Positions 41,578 to 53,726 are shown, counted from the stretch's first letter. The stretch is 64,000 nucleotides of DNA from Desulfuromonadales bacterium (GCA_030145195.1 JAQYVY010000001.1:62001-126000), one strand, 5' to 3'. The notes: a model not told the origin generated them from the letters alone. Numbers and translations are program-made.

Positions 41578-42583
41578 AAACTCCTTGCTTGTTGTCTTGA
41601 GCGTTGCGCTGGCTCTCATTGCGTTGGAAGTTGGCTTGAGGTCGGTTGGTAGTGAGCAGCCAGCTGCAACAGGCGTGGCCAGCGTCGGGATGTATCACCC
41701 GAGACTGGGATGGGCTCCGAGGCCAGAGGCTTCGGGGCAAGATGCCTATGGTAATACGGTAACAATTTTACCGGATGGCACTCGCTCCAATGGCGATTCA
41801 CCAGTGCAGACAAGAGAAAGACCGATCCTTGTTGTCGGTGATTCTCTGGTTTTTGGTGATGAAGTTAATGACCATGAGACGTGGCCCGCGCAACTCGAAA
41901 AAATGTTGGGGCGAAGAGTTGTTAACGGTGGGGTCAATGGCTACGGAATTGATCAGGCGGTCTTAAGGGCAGAAGAACTTATCGAAGAACTTAACCCTGG
42001 TCTGCTGTTGTTTGGTTTCTACCCTGATGACATTATGCGCTGCGGTTTGTCGGTGCGCCATCAGCCGAAGCCTTTTTTTGAATTGGTTGAGGACTCAATC
42101 CGGTTAGCTAACGTCCCTGTCCCTGAGATCGATAAAGTTAGCCCGGGGTTTTTGACTGAATTGGCGGCGAAAAGTTATTTGGTCAAGAAGCTTTTGCCTG
42201 GATTTTTAAAGAGCTCGGGCGATATGGGTTTTGTCGGCGCCCATTACGAGCATGAACAAGTTTCAGCGTTGTTGTTGAAAAGAATTTCTCAAGTAGCCCA
42301 GGAAAGAAGTATCCCCGTAGTCTTTGTGGTTCAGTATAACGAACTGTCTCTGGAGACCAAAGAGCGTGTTGACAGGGTTCTTTACTATGTTAGCCAGGAT
42401 GGTTACTCGCAAACGCTCAACTTTTATAGTCTTTTGAAAAAAATACACGACGGAACTCCCGGCGTTTTTAACAATATGTTTATTCAGTTCAACGAAAATG
42501 GCCGGAGTATGATCAGACATATGAACCGGCAGGGGAACTGGTTTGTCGCAAAGAATGTCAGAGACTACTTGAAGCCGAAATAA
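41564..42583 (+). CDS. membrane-anchored SGNH/GDSL-like protein
   Basis: 339 aa. The start is ATG 41564, inside the carbamoyltransferase gene; it gives an N-terminal signal anchor (SLLVVLSVALALIALEVGL). The periplasmic domain has ILVVGDSLVFGDEV (block I, with the Ser of GDS) at about residues 85-98, NGGVNGYGIDQ (block II Gly), and a C-terminal HMNRQG (block V His). The acidic residue expected three positions before that His is Met (M-I-R-H), so hydrolase activity may be altered or the acid lies elsewhere. SGNH proteins in glycan loci are O-acetyl transferases or esterases. Last gene of the cassette. Confidence 0.8.
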   Translation: MNWIKNSLLVVLSVALALIALEVGLRSVGSEQPAATGVASVGMYHPRLGWAPRPEASGQDAYGNTVTILPDGTRSNGDSPVQTRERPILVVGDSLVFGDEVNDHETWPAQLEKMLGRRVVNGGVNGYGIDQAVLRAEELIEELNPGLLLFGFYPDDIMRCGLSVRHQPKPFFELVEDSIRLANVPVPEIDKVSPGFLTELAAKSYLVKKLLPGFLKSSGDMGFVGAHYEHEQVSALLLKRISQVAQERSIPVVFVVQYNELSLETKERVDRVLYYVSQDGYSQTLNFYSLLKKIHDGTPGVFNNMFIQFNENGRSMIRHMNRQGNWFVAKNVRDYLKPK

Positions 42584-42629
42584 CCATTTTGTTGATACTT
42601 CGCGCAAAGTGCTACGTAGCTTATACTTC

Positions 42630-43400
42630 ATGATTTCTACCTCCGAAGCCATCATCCTCCACCACACCGATTACGGCGAAGCCGACCGGATTGTTACATT
42701 TTTGACCCCGGATCATGGTCGTCTCAAGGGTTTTGCCCGTGCTGCCCGCAAGAGCCGCAAGCGTTTCGGTGCAGCGCTTGAACCCTTTGCTGAGGTGAAA
42801 ATGCATTGGACTACCCGGGGTTCGGGGGATTTGGTGAACCTGCGTGATGCTGAGTTGGTCACGTTGCGGATCGGTCTGCGCCGTGACCTGGAGACGCTGA
42901 CGCTTGCAGGCTATGGTTGTGAACTGACCGAGGTGCTGTTTGACGAATCGGGGGTTGGGGTCGAGGCTTTTCAATTGCTACAGGCCTTTCTCGATCACCT
43001 TGATAGCGAGGGTTACTCGGTCGAGGCCCGTCTTTTGATGGAAATCAGAATGCTTTCTCTGGCGGGTTATGTCCCCCACCTGCTGCATTGCGCCGCTTGC
43101 TTCGGTCCTCTGCCCGATGGCCCGGTCAGTTTCTCGGCGTCAGCTGACGGTAGTCTCTGCCCAGACTGTGACCATGGTCGCGAGACACTCAAAGTTGACC
43201 GCATGACGCTCGGCACATTCGGTCGGATTCTGCAGACGCCTTTGACTCGTTTTGCTGATTTCAAGCTCAGCCTGCGTTCCCGTCAGGAGGGTCGGGCTCT
43301 GTTGAGTGATGCTTTACGGTGTCATCTGCACCGACCCTTGAAGAGCCTCGAATCCCTCAATCGCTACAGTCCTTTAGAAGCGATCGAGGGAGACACTTAA
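42630..43400 (+). CDS. recO: DNA repair protein RecO
   Basis: 256-aa RecO, which promotes RecA loading in RecFOR gap repair. From the ATG at 42630 it begins with SEAIILHHTDYGEADRIVTF, the conserved N-terminal OB-fold start; a GTG seven codons earlier is less likely. FARAARKSRKRFG follows. The C-terminal half has the zinc-finger cysteines CAACFG and CPDC, about 35 residues apart. It precedes glyQ, an order seen in related deltaproteobacteria as far as recalled. Confidence 0.92.
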   Translation: MISTSEAIILHHTDYGEADRIVTFLTPDHGRLKGFARAARKSRKRFGAALEPFAEVKMHWTTRGSGDLVNLRDAELVTLRIGLRRDLETLTLAGYGCELTEVLFDESGVGVEAFQLLQAFLDHLDSEGYSVEARLLMEIRMLSLAGYVPHLLHCAACFGPLPDGPVSFSASADGSLCPDCDHGRETLKVDRMTLGTFGRILQTPLTRFADFKLSLRSRQEGRALLSDALRCHLHRPLKSLESLNRYSPLEAIEGDT

Positions 43401-43547
43401 CGCCGGGTTTTAGCAGGGACTTTTGATGCATGCGAGCCTTGACAGAGATGATTCTCCAAGCTAGTATGCCGCACTGTTGTTTGTATGCTGTATGTGGTTT
43501 TCAGCTTGCCTGAAGCTGGTTTATTTTGGCTAAACATTGAGCCCTGT

Positions 43548-43696
43548 TTTAACGCAAAGACGCCAAGGCGCAAAGAAAGACAAAACAGTAAAAGCTTTGG
43601 CTATATGATTTATAAATTAATGTCTGTATTTCAGGCTCATAATCCCCTTGCTCTGCGACTTTGCGTCTTGAGTGAGCAACGCGAACGGGCGTTAAA
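43548..43696. repeat. AACGCAAAG/CTTTGCGTT palindromic repeat, copy A
   Basis: Starts TTTAACGCAAAGACGCCAAGGCGCAAAG and ends GCGACTTTGCGTCTTGAGTGAGC ... GGGCGTTAAA. The ends are inverted repeats, and the inner right arm is almost identical to copy B, so glyQ is flanked by two direct copies. It accounts for most of the 348-base gap before glyQ; the rest shows only the ribosome-binding site of glyQ. Confidence 0.85.
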
Positions 43697-43748
43697 TGCT
43701 TTCGTTTGACTTTATTGACCTGATGGGCACTCTGCCCTTGGAGGTATT

Positions 43749-44618
43749 GTGACTTTTCAAGAATTGATTCTGGCGCTGCAGAATTATTGGGCCAATCACG
43801 GCTGCATCATTCAGCAGCCCTACGATACGGAAAAAGGTGCTGGCACTTTCCACCCCGCAACTTTTTTGCGGGCTCTTGGTCCGGAACCATGGAACGTCGC
43901 TTATGTCGAGCCCTCGCGGCGTCCGACCGACGGTCGTTACGGCAATAATCCCAATCGTCTCCAGCATTACTACCAATTCCAGGTCCTGCTCAAGCCCTCG
44001 CCGATGAACATTCAGGAACTCTACCTTGATTCGCTCAAGAGTTTCGGTATCGATCCCGCCAAGCATGATATCCGTTTTGTCGAGGATGACTGGGAGTCAC
44101 CGACTCTCGGGGCCTGGGGTCTGGGTTGGGAAGTGTGGCTGGATGGCATGGAGATTACCCAGTTCACCTATTTCCAGCAGTGCGGTGGTATTGATCTCAA
44201 GCCGACGCCTGGTGAACTAACCTACGGCATCGAACGGATCGCCATGTATATTCAGGGCGTTGATAACGTTTATGACCTCGAATGGGGCGGCGGCATCAAA
44301 TACGGCGATGTCCATCATCAGACCGAAGTTGAATTCTCCACCTACAACTTTGAAGAGGCTGATACCGGCATGATGCTGCAACTTTTCGATATGTTCGAAA
44401 AGGAGTGCATCCGACTGGCCGAGAAGCAATTAATTTACCCGGCTTATGATTATGTGCTGAAATGCTCTCACGCTTTTAATATGCTTGATGCCCGCGGTGC
44501 CATCTCGGTGACCGAGCGCGCGCACTACATCGGTCGGGTGCGCAACCTGTCCAAACTGTGTGCCGAAGGTTATGTGGCCCAGCGGGAGAAGATGGGCTTT
44601 CCGTTGTTGAAGAAGTAG
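43749..44618 (+). CDS. glyQ: glycyl-tRNA synthetase alpha subunit
   Basis: 289-aa alpha chain of the tetrameric bacterial GlyRS; it holds the catalytic site that forms glycyl-adenylate. GTG start with GGAGG four to five bases upstream. Nearly the whole N-terminal third is family signature: [38 protein letters not shown] and [12 protein letters not shown], then [19 protein letters not shown]. The length is normal. It is separated from glyS by 197 bases that contain a palindromic repeat, unlike the usual tight glyQS arrangement. Confidence 0.97.
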   Translation: MTFQELILALQNYWANHGCIIQQPYDTEKGAGTFHPATFLRALGPEPWNVAYVEPSRRPTDGRYGNNPNRLQHYYQFQVLLKPSPMNIQELYLDSLKSFGIDPAKHDIRFVEDDWESPTLGAWGLGWEVWLDGMEITQFTYFQQCGGIDLKPTPGELTYGIERIAMYIQGVDNVYDLEWGGGIKYGDVHHQTEVEFSTYNFEEADTGMMLQLFDMFEKECIRLAEKQLIYPAYDYVLKCSHAFNMLDARGAISVTERAHYIGRVRNLSKLCAEGYVAQREKMGFPLLKK

Positions 44619-44638
44619 GCGAAGAGCAAGCGTCTAAG

Positions 44639-44792
44639 TTTAACGCAAAGACGCCAAGGCGCTAAGAAAGAACCCTCGACAAAAGGTCGTTGGTGATTGG
44701 TTAACCCATTAAGTAAAGACCGTGTTTTGATCCTATTATGCTTTCACTTTGCGACTTTGCGTCTTGAGTGAGCGAAGCGAACGGGCGTTAAA
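44639..44792. repeat. AACGCAAAG/CTTTGCGTT palindromic repeat, copy B
   Basis: Starts TTTAACGCAAAGACGCCAAGGCGC and ends TTTGCGACTTTGCGTCTTGAGTGAGCGAAGCGAACGGGCGTTAAA. It lies between glyQ and glyS. The last 45 bases nearly match copy A, while the middle differs. Confidence 0.85.
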
Positions 44793-44815
44793 AAGTTTTT
44801 ATAACGGAGCAACAA

Positions 44816-46882
44816 ATGGCTAAGGAAATTTTCCTTGAAATAGGTACCGAAGAGATCCCCGCTGGCTTTCTGCCCAAGGCGATGGCTGACCTGGAGCGGA
44901 TGATTCGTAAGGAACTTGAGTCGGCGCGACTGGCTTTTGATGAGATCAAGACCTTTGCCACCCCGCGTCGTCTGGCGCTGTCGGTGAGTGCTGTCGCCGA
45001 GGATCAGCCGACTTTGTTGACTGAGGCGATGGGCCCGGCCAAGCAGATCGCGTATGACGCCGATGGCAATCCGACCAAGGCGGCGATTGGCTTTGCCCGT
45101 GGGCAGAAGGTTGATGTTGCCGATCTCAAGCTGGTAAAAACCGACAAAGGTGAGTACCTGTTTATCAAAAAGGAAGAGCCTGGCCGACCGACAACCGAAC
45201 TGCTGACCGAGATTCTGCAGCGGCTTGTCTCCGGCCTGACCTTCAAAAAGTCGATGCGCTGGGAAACTCTCGACGTCCGTTTTGCCAGACCGATGCATTG
45301 GATCGTTGCTCTTTACGGCGGCGAAGTTGTTTCTTTCACCCACGGCAACCTGAGCAGCGGCAACAAGTCGCGCGGTCATCGCTTCATGGCACCGCAAGAG
45401 TTTGTCGTGACCGGACTGGCCGACTGGCTGGAAGGTTGCCGCAAGCATTTCGTAACTGCTGATCACAATGAGCGCAAGGCAACTATTCGCGCGCAGGTTG
45501 AGGCGACTGGCAAGGCTGCTGGTGGTCGGACCGCGGTTGATGAGAAATTGCTCGAAGAGGTGACTTACCTGGTTGAGGACCCGACTCCTCTCTGCGGCAC
45601 CTTTGATGAAACTTATTTGCAACTGCCGCGGGAACTGCTGGTGACTTCGATGCGTGAGCATCAACGCTATTTCACCATCGAAGATGCCCAAGGCCAGCTG
45701 CTCAACAAGTTTATCACCGTATCCAACACCCGGCCCGAGGATGAGCAGGTCGTGGTCAAGGGCAACCAACGGGTGATCCGGGCACGCCTTTCCGATGCTA
45801 TGTTCTTTTGGGAAGAAGATCAGAAGTCCAAGCTGGAGAGCAATCTGGAAGCCCTCAAACAGGTGATCTACCAGGCCAAGCTTGGTAGCAGCTTCGAGAA
45901 GGTCGAACGCTTTACCCGGATTGCTACTGGTCTGGCAGAACGTTTTGAGCCAAGTGCCGTGGCCCTGACCGAGCGTGCCGCCAAGCTGGCTAAATGCGAT
46001 CTCGAATCGAAGATGGTCTACGAATTTCCCGAGCTGCAAGGCATCATGGGCCGTGAATACTCCCGGATCGAAGGTGAGGATCCGCGGGTCTCAATCGCGA
46101 TCTTTGAGCACTATCTGCCGACTGAGGCAGGTGGAACCTTGCCGTCAGATAACCTCGGCGCTTTTGTCTCCATAGCCGACAAGATCGATACCATCTGCGG
46201 CTGCTTCGGTGTTGGCCTGATCCCGACCGGTTCCGCTGATCCCTACGCGCTGCGCCGGAGTGCGATCGGCATCCTCAATATTATTTTGGATCGCGGTTAC
46301 CAGCTCAGTATCCCCGAACTGGTTGAACAGAGCCTCGGTCTGTTGGCCGCCAAGTTGACCCGTCCGCGTGCTGAAGTGCAGGCAGACGTGGTGGCATTCA
46401 TCCGCCTGCGTCTGGCGAACATGTTGACCAGTCGCGGTTTCACGACTGACGCGGTTGACGCCGTGCTGACCGCCCGTTTCGATGAGCCCGGCGATGCTAT
46501 TGCCAGAGTCGAGGCTCTCGCTGCGCTCAAAGGTGCCGCTGATTTCGAGCCTCTGGCCATCGCATTCAAGCGCGTGGGCAACATCATCAAGGGTGGGGTT
46601 GATACACCGGTGCAAGCGGAGCTGTTTGAAGCCGAGTGCGAACGCGCGCTGGCTACAGCCGTTGCCGCGACCCGTCAGACCGTTGCCGACCAGGTTGACA
46701 AGGGCGACTACGCTGCCGCATTGCAGACCATCGCCAAACTTCGTGAACCGGTTGATGCCTTCTTTGACGGTGTCATGGTCATGGCCGAGGATGAACGGGT
46801 CAAGACCAATCGACTGGCCTTATTGACTCAGGTCGCTGACTTGTTCGCTGACATTGCAGACTTTACACGGATCGCCGCTTAG
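44816..46882 (+). CDS. glyS: glycyl-tRNA synthetase beta subunit
   Basis: 688-aa beta chain, normal length, which binds tRNA-Gly. It opens with LEIGTEEIPAGFLPKAM, the family N-terminus, followed by FATPRRLAL and GPAKQIAYD. Further on are MRWETLDVRFARPMHWIVAL, MREHQRYF and VVKGNQRVIRARLSDAMFFWEEDQK (HD-like domain). The C-terminal anticodon-binding-like domain includes FFDGVMVM. The gene ends inside the stem of an intrinsic terminator. Confidence 0.97.
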   Translation: MAKEIFLEIGTEEIPAGFLPKAMADLERMIRKELESARLAFDEIKTFATPRRLALSVSAVAEDQPTLLTEAMGPAKQIAYDADGNPTKAAIGFARGQKVDVADLKLVKTDKGEYLFIKKEEPGRPTTELLTEILQRLVSGLTFKKSMRWETLDVRFARPMHWIVALYGGEVVSFTHGNLSSGNKSRGHRFMAPQEFVVTGLADWLEGCRKHFVTADHNERKATIRAQVEATGKAAGGRTAVDEKLLEEVTYLVEDPTPLCGTFDETYLQLPRELLVTSMREHQRYFTIEDAQGQLLNKFITVSNTRPEDEQVVVKGNQRVIRARLSDAMFFWEEDQKSKLESNLEALKQVIYQAKLGSSFEKVERFTRIATGLAERFEPSAVALTERAAKLAKCDLESKMVYEFPELQGIMGREYSRIEGEDPRVSIAIFEHYLPTEAGGTLPSDNLGAFVSIADKIDTICGCFGVGLIPTGSADPYALRRSAIGILNIILDRGYQLSIPELVEQSLGLLAAKLTRPRAEVQADVVAFIRLRLANMLTSRGFTTDAVDAVLTARFDEPGDAIARVEALAALKGAADFEPLAIAFKRVGNIIKGGVDTPVQAELFEAECERALATAVAATRQTVADQVDKGDYAAALQTIAKLREPVDAFFDGVMVMAEDERVKTNRLALLTQVADLFADIADFTRIAA

Positions 46883-46907
46883 GAAACTGAGCGGCGGTTT
46901 TATTTTG
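46873..46907 (+). terminator. intrinsic terminator overlapping the glyS stop codon
   Basis: Stem CGCCGCTTAG / CTGAGCGGCG (ten pairs, one of them G-U) around a GAAA loop, followed by GTTTTATTTT. The left arm contains the last glyS codons and its TAG. Confidence 0.88.
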
Positions 46908-46994
46908 ACTGAAAAGCGTTGGTGAAAACCGACAATTTTTTTATTCACCCTTTATTTTAAATAAGCTCAATAATCTCTCTGGGAGGAAGTAAAA

Positions 46995-49655
<2,661 letters not shown>

Positions 49656-49680
49656 ATCTTTACAGGGGTATAGTCGCATG

Positions 49681-49717
49681 ATAAGAGAGCCCCCGATCTG
49701 ATCGGGGGCTCTCTTAT
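49681..49717. terminator. strong hairpin terminator after ppdK
   Basis: Perfect 17-bp stem (ATAAGAGAGCCCCCGAT / ATCGGGGGCTCTCTTAT) with a three-base CTG loop. A run of T is short on either side, so termination in both directions is possible. Confidence 0.85.
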
Positions 49718-49825
49718 CTCGCCGGTTACACACGTCAGGGGCAAAATCGATGGACTCTTTTTTGTTTTCGCATTATGTTTGAACGGATATTCTCCATGTC
49801 ATATTAACTTCTGTCACTGGCCCTC

Positions 49826-50248
49826 ATGACACTGATACGTAAAATCATTTACCATGGCAGCCGTACAGAATTTTCCAGATACTTTTTGGCTGGCAGCCTG
49901 ACCTTTTTGGTCGATTTTTTACTGTTGTTGTTGCTGACCGAACTTGCTGGCATCAACTATCTTTGGTCAAACCTGGTTTCCGTGTCTGTTGGCATCATGG
50001 TGAGTTATTTCATCTGTATTGGCTGGGTTTTTTCTGATCGTCGTTACAATCGCATTTCGCTTGAATTCCCATTGTTCGTACTTACCTGTTTGGTCGGTTT
50101 GGTTTTGAATGAGGGGTTGATGTGGGTTTATGTGGCAAAGGTCGAAGTGCATTATCTTGTAGCAAAAGTAATTGTCACTGCGATAGTGTTCGTTTTTAAC
50201 TTTTGCCTCAAAAAGCGGGCCTTATTTAATAAAAAGAATGGTCTTTAG
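49826..50248 (+). CDS. GtrA family membrane protein
   Basis: 140 aa with four helices. It contains FSRYFLAGSLTFLVDFLLLLLL at about residues 15-36 and the closing VFNFCLKKRALF, both GtrA hallmarks. A putative flippase for a lipid-linked sugar. It heads a module with a methyltransferase, a GT-C/TPR-like membrane protein and a DPM1-like GT2, the usual GtrA/GtrB/GtrC division of labour. Second GtrA in the window, not close in sequence to the one at 38.3 kb. Confidence 0.88.
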   Translation: MTLIRKIIYHGSRTEFSRYFLAGSLTFLVDFLLLLLLTELAGINYLWSNLVSVSVGIMVSYFICIGWVFSDRRYNRISLEFPLFVLTCLVGLVLNEGLMWVYVAKVEVHYLVAKVIVTAIVFVFNFCLKKRALFNKKNGL

Positions 50249-50288
50249 CGGCTATCGCTGTTGAAGGGCTTTTTTGCTGAGAAGTCTA

Positions 50289-51260
50289 ATGGACGCAAGT
50301 ACTGTTTGTTCGTGGTGCAATAATCAAAAGGCCGCTCTGATTTATGAGGTCAAGAACTTTGACTCCGCCGGTGGGTCTTTCTCTTTGATGAAGTGCTGCC
50401 ATTGTGGTTTGGTGCGTACGGAACCGTTTTTGACTGGGGCCGCTTTAGCAGAGTATTACACAACAGATTATTACGGATCCGCTGACGCGAAATTTTCGCC
50501 ACTCGCAGAAAAAATGGTGTCGATGCTCAACAGGTTCAAAGCAAAAAGTTTTTATAAGAAATTCCCTTCGGGAAGTCGCTGTAAAATGCTTGACGTTGGA
50601 CCTGGTCGCGGAGCTTTCCTCGCGTCAATGGGCCTTTTAGGAGTTGAGTGCTACGGAGTTGAGCGGGCAGAGTTTCCACAGAACGATGATTTGCCATTTA
50701 CCTTGTATCGCGGCGACCTGAAAGATCTTTCTCTTCCCTTAGGCTCTTTCGATGCGGTAACGATGTGGCATGTTTTAGAGCATCTGGAAAATCCTCGCGA
50801 AATGATTGAGCAGGCCGTTCTTTTGCTTAAACCTGGGGCTCTCTTGCTGGTGGCCGTACCAAATTTTTCAAGTTGGCAGTCGAGGTGGTTTGGTAGTTCA
50901 TGGTTTCACCTTGATGTCCCACGACATCTTCATCACTTTTCAGCCGATTGGCTGACTCGTCAATTTGATTCCATTGGTGTTGTTGAAAAAGTTGCAACCT
51001 TGCCAACCGTTGAGCAAAGTCTCTTTGGTTTTATACAGAGCTTCCAGAATATGGTTTTGCCTGGAGTCGCGCCCAATAAGTTGTATAAACTATTGCAGCG
51101 GAGAAAAGGGTCGTGTGACCTTGTTCTTTTGTTCTTTTTGACTCTTTTCGGGGCAATCTTGTTGCCTTTTGCCTGTGTTGAACATGTTTTTTCTGCACTA
51201 TCAGGTCATAATGCTTCAATTGTTTTAACAGTAAAAAAACCTCTTGAGTTTTTGACCTAA
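50289..51260 (+). CDS. SAM-dependent methyltransferase with N-terminal zinc ribbon
   Basis: 323 aa from ATG 50289; a TTG five codons earlier is possible. CSWCN and CCHCG at about residues 7-11 and 37-41 form a treble-clef-like zinc site, then FLTGAALAEYYTTDYYG. The methyltransferase core has MLDVGPGRGAFL at about 105-116 and MWHVLEHLENP at about 163-173. A hydrophobic helix near 280-300 suggests membrane attachment. This layout is common for class I methyltransferases in surface-glycan loci; the substrate is unknown. Confidence 0.8.
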   Translation: MDASTVCSWCNNQKAALIYEVKNFDSAGGSFSLMKCCHCGLVRTEPFLTGAALAEYYTTDYYGSADAKFSPLAEKMVSMLNRFKAKSFYKKFPSGSRCKMLDVGPGRGAFLASMGLLGVECYGVERAEFPQNDDLPFTLYRGDLKDLSLPLGSFDAVTMWHVLEHLENPREMIEQAVLLLKPGALLLVAVPNFSSWQSRWFGSSWFHLDVPRHLHHFSADWLTRQFDSIGVVEKVATLPTVEQSLFGFIQSFQNMVLPGVAPNKLYKLLQRRKGSCDLVLLFFLTLFGAILLPFACVEHVFSALSGHNASIVLTVKKPLEFLT

Positions 51261-51284
51261 GGCAATGAAAAATAGTTGATGTGA

Positions 51285-52910
51285 ATGAACTTGAAAAATT
51301 ATTGTAAATCTGTTGATCCAATTTCCCCCCCTGCTCTTGCCCTGATTTTTCTTGGGTTAGTCTCACTCTGTTTTGTTACCTATTACAATAGCTTCCTGAA
51401 TGGTTTTGTTTGGGACGATTTGTTTATTGTTGTGAATGACTACAATAAAAACATTGCTAATGTTCTTAGCTCTTTTTTTTCCGCTGATACAGTCTTTAAA
51501 GATGATGTTAATGCATATTACCGACCATTAAACAGAATTACCTATTTACTTGAATATTTTTTTTATGGATTTAATCCAAAAGGTTATCATTTGGTAAATG
51601 TGTTTATCCATTTAATAAATTCATTTTTAATTTATTTGTTAGCCAGATTGTTGTTCAATAATAAGTTCTTGCCTTTATTTGCTTCAATGTTGTTTTTGGT
51701 CCATCCCATAAATGCGGAAGCTGTAAACTTTATTTCAGCCAGAAATACCCTGCTTTCAACACTTTTTTCCCTCTTGGCCTGTATCTGTTATATCGATGGG
51801 ATAAATAGGGGTAATACCACCAAATATATCTGGTCGGCCCTCTGTGTTTTTTTAGGATTGCTGTGTAAAGAGACAGCCTTGATGGCTGTTCCGCTGCTAT
51901 TCTTATATAAAAACACTTCTTACCCTGATTTAATGGCGAACTTAAAGTCCAGGATAAAGCCCTTCAGCTTTTTCTGTATTGCGATATCGGCCTATTTGTG
52001 TTTGAGGTTTTATGTCTTATCCGGGTTGATCCTGGATTCGAGTGGTGGGAAGGGGCTGTTTGAGAGAGTCTTTGACAATATATATATATTGCCAAAATAT
52101 TTATATCTAATCGCTTTCCCCTTTGAGATGCAAAACAGGCATCAGTTGCCACAGAGTTATGCTGATCACTTCCTGTTGATAATTTTTTTCTGGTTACTTA
52201 TTTTTGTAGCAATCTATAGCATTGTTAAATATGGAAACTCTTCCCATCTGTTCTGTTTATTCTGGTTTTTTATCAACTACATCCCTATCTGTGGTCTCGT
52301 ACCCATCCCGAGTGCGACGATTTCTGAACGCTTTATGTATCTTCCCGCCATAGGACTCTGGTTGTTGTTAGCAAGTCTTTTACAGTCAGGCTTTGAAAGT
52401 GGTTTTTTTAAAAAATCAGCAATATGCATATCGGTGCTTGTATTGATAACTCTTGCTGTGACAACCTCACAGAGAAACTTGGACTGGAGAGATAACTTGT
52501 CACTGTTTTCTTCCCTAGTTGCTGTAACCCCCAGTTCTGTTGATGGTCATTATAACCTGGGACAGGCCTATATGGACCAAGGCGACCAATCCAAAGCTGA
52601 AGAACATTGGTCCCAAACAGTAAAGCTTGATCCTATGCATTCAAAAGCATGGAACCATCTTGGAAACCTAGCTTTGTTGAAGAATAATCTTAATGATGCC
52701 GAGCGTAAATATAATAAGTCTTTGTCTATTAATGAGCAAAATTCAGAAGCTCATTATAATATGGCGTTGATCATGGAACAGACAGGACGCATTCGTCAGG
52801 CGCTATATCATTATCAAAGTTTTCTTCAGAACGTTCCACCGGAGCATGAATATCTAGTAGATGAGACCAACGCGAGGGTGAATTTCCTGAAAAATCGAAT
52901 CAAGTTATAG
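51285..52910 (+). CDS. polytopic GT-C-like membrane protein with C-terminal TPRs
   Basis: 541 aa. About ten helices, then three TPR-like repeats at about residues 415-510 (VDGHYNLGQAYMDQGDQSKAEEHW, SKAWNHLGNLALLKNNLNDAE, SEAHYNMALIMEQTGRIRQAL). The first external loop has FVWDDLFIV, and HPINAEAVNFISARNTLLS matches the equivalent block in the protein at 35.1 kb. It resembles TMTC-like or GT-C O-glycosyltransferases with TPR tails; activity is inferred. Base composition is clearly more A+T-rich than in the flanking genes, so it may have been acquired separately. It may receive the sugar made by the GT2 downstream. Confidence 0.72.
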   Translation: MNLKNYCKSVDPISPPALALIFLGLVSLCFVTYYNSFLNGFVWDDLFIVVNDYNKNIANVLSSFFSADTVFKDDVNAYYRPLNRITYLLEYFFYGFNPKGYHLVNVFIHLINSFLIYLLARLLFNNKFLPLFASMLFLVHPINAEAVNFISARNTLLSTLFSLLACICYIDGINRGNTTKYIWSALCVFLGLLCKETALMAVPLLFLYKNTSYPDLMANLKSRIKPFSFFCIAISAYLCLRFYVLSGLILDSSGGKGLFERVFDNIYILPKYLYLIAFPFEMQNRHQLPQSYADHFLLIIFFWLLIFVAIYSIVKYGNSSHLFCLFWFFINYIPICGLVPIPSATISERFMYLPAIGLWLLLASLLQSGFESGFFKKSAICISVLVLITLAVTTSQRNLDWRDNLSLFSSLVAVTPSSVDGHYNLGQAYMDQGDQSKAEEHWSQTVKLDPMHSKAWNHLGNLALLKNNLNDAERKYNKSLSINEQNSEAHYNMALIMEQTGRIRQALYHYQSFLQNVPPEHEYLVDETNARVNFLKNRIKL

Positions 52911-52925
52911 TAAGAGGTACTCAAA

Positions 52926-53699
52926 ATGCTCCACGGTAAGCGTATTGTTGTTGTTATGCCGGCATACAATGCTGAGAAGACGTTTCTTCAAACCTACGAG
53001 GAAATTCCTCGGGAGTTTGTTGACGAGGTTGTGCTTGTGGATGACTGCTCGCAAGATCGTACTGTTGATCTTGCCCGTAAAATGGGAGTCCACACAGTAG
53101 TGCATCCATATAATCGTGGTTATGGTGGCAATCAAAAAACCTGCTATCGTGAAGCCTGTGCCCTTGGTGCTGATGTTGTGGTCATGGTGCACCCGGACTA
53201 CCAATATTCGCCCCGTTTAATCACGGCAATGGCTGATATGATTGTCTCTGGCCATTTTGATGCGTGTCTGGGGTCAAGGATTATCGGTGATGGCGCTCTT
53301 AAAGGTGGAATGCCATTGTATAAATATGTTGCAAATAGGGTGCTTACCTTTGTACAAAACCTTTGCCTTGGCACCAAGCTTTCCGAGTTTCATACGGGGT
53401 TCAGGGCTTTTAGTCGTGAGCTCCTGGAGGATCTTCCTCTTGAGGAAAATTCTGATGATTTTGTTTTTGATAACGAAATGTTGGCCCAGATTCAATATTT
53501 TGGATATAGGATTGGTGAAATAAGTTGTCCCACTCGATATTTCGATGATGCTTCAAGTATAAGTTTTACCCGCTCGGTTCGTTACGGGATTGGTGTATTG
53601 ATGACGACATTTAAATTTTTACTGGCTCGTTGGAAGATAATGTCCGTTCCTGTTTTCTCTAAATCAGGGAAAAAACTTATGCTTGAAGAGAGCTCATAA
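52926..53699 (+). CDS. GT2 glycosyltransferase (polyprenyl-phosphate sugar synthase-like)
   Basis: 257 aa. It shows [28 protein letters not shown] at about residues 37-50, [29 protein letters not shown] (metal-site region), and [11 protein letters not shown]. The GYGGNQK and HPDYQY stretches are typical of DPM1-like enzymes in bacterial glycan loci. There are no membrane helices apart from a weakly hydrophobic segment near residue 225. It ends the third glycan module and lies 27 bases before the ferritin-like gene. Confidence 0.82.
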   Translation: MLHGKRIVVVMPAYNAEKTFLQTYEEIPREFVDEVVLVDDCSQDRTVDLARKMGVHTVVHPYNRGYGGNQKTCYREACALGADVVVMVHPDYQYSPRLITAMADMIVSGHFDACLGSRIIGDGALKGGMPLYKYVANRVLTFVQNLCLGTKLSEFHTGFRAFSRELLEDLPLEENSDDFVFDNEMLAQIQYFGYRIGEISCPTRYFDDASSISFTRSVRYGIGVLMTTFKFLLARWKIMSVPVFSKSGKKLMLEESS

Positions 53700-53726
53700 C
53701 CTACCCTGATGTCTTAGTGAGGTGAT

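Noticed and set aside
44744-46039. Minus-strand open frame of 431 codons across glyS
   Set aside because: Antisense shadow of glyS with low-complexity, domain-free translation; glyS is certain.
50274-50288. TTG start for the zinc-ribbon methyltransferase
   Set aside because: An ATG five codons later directly precedes the zinc-binding cysteines and is the simpler choice.
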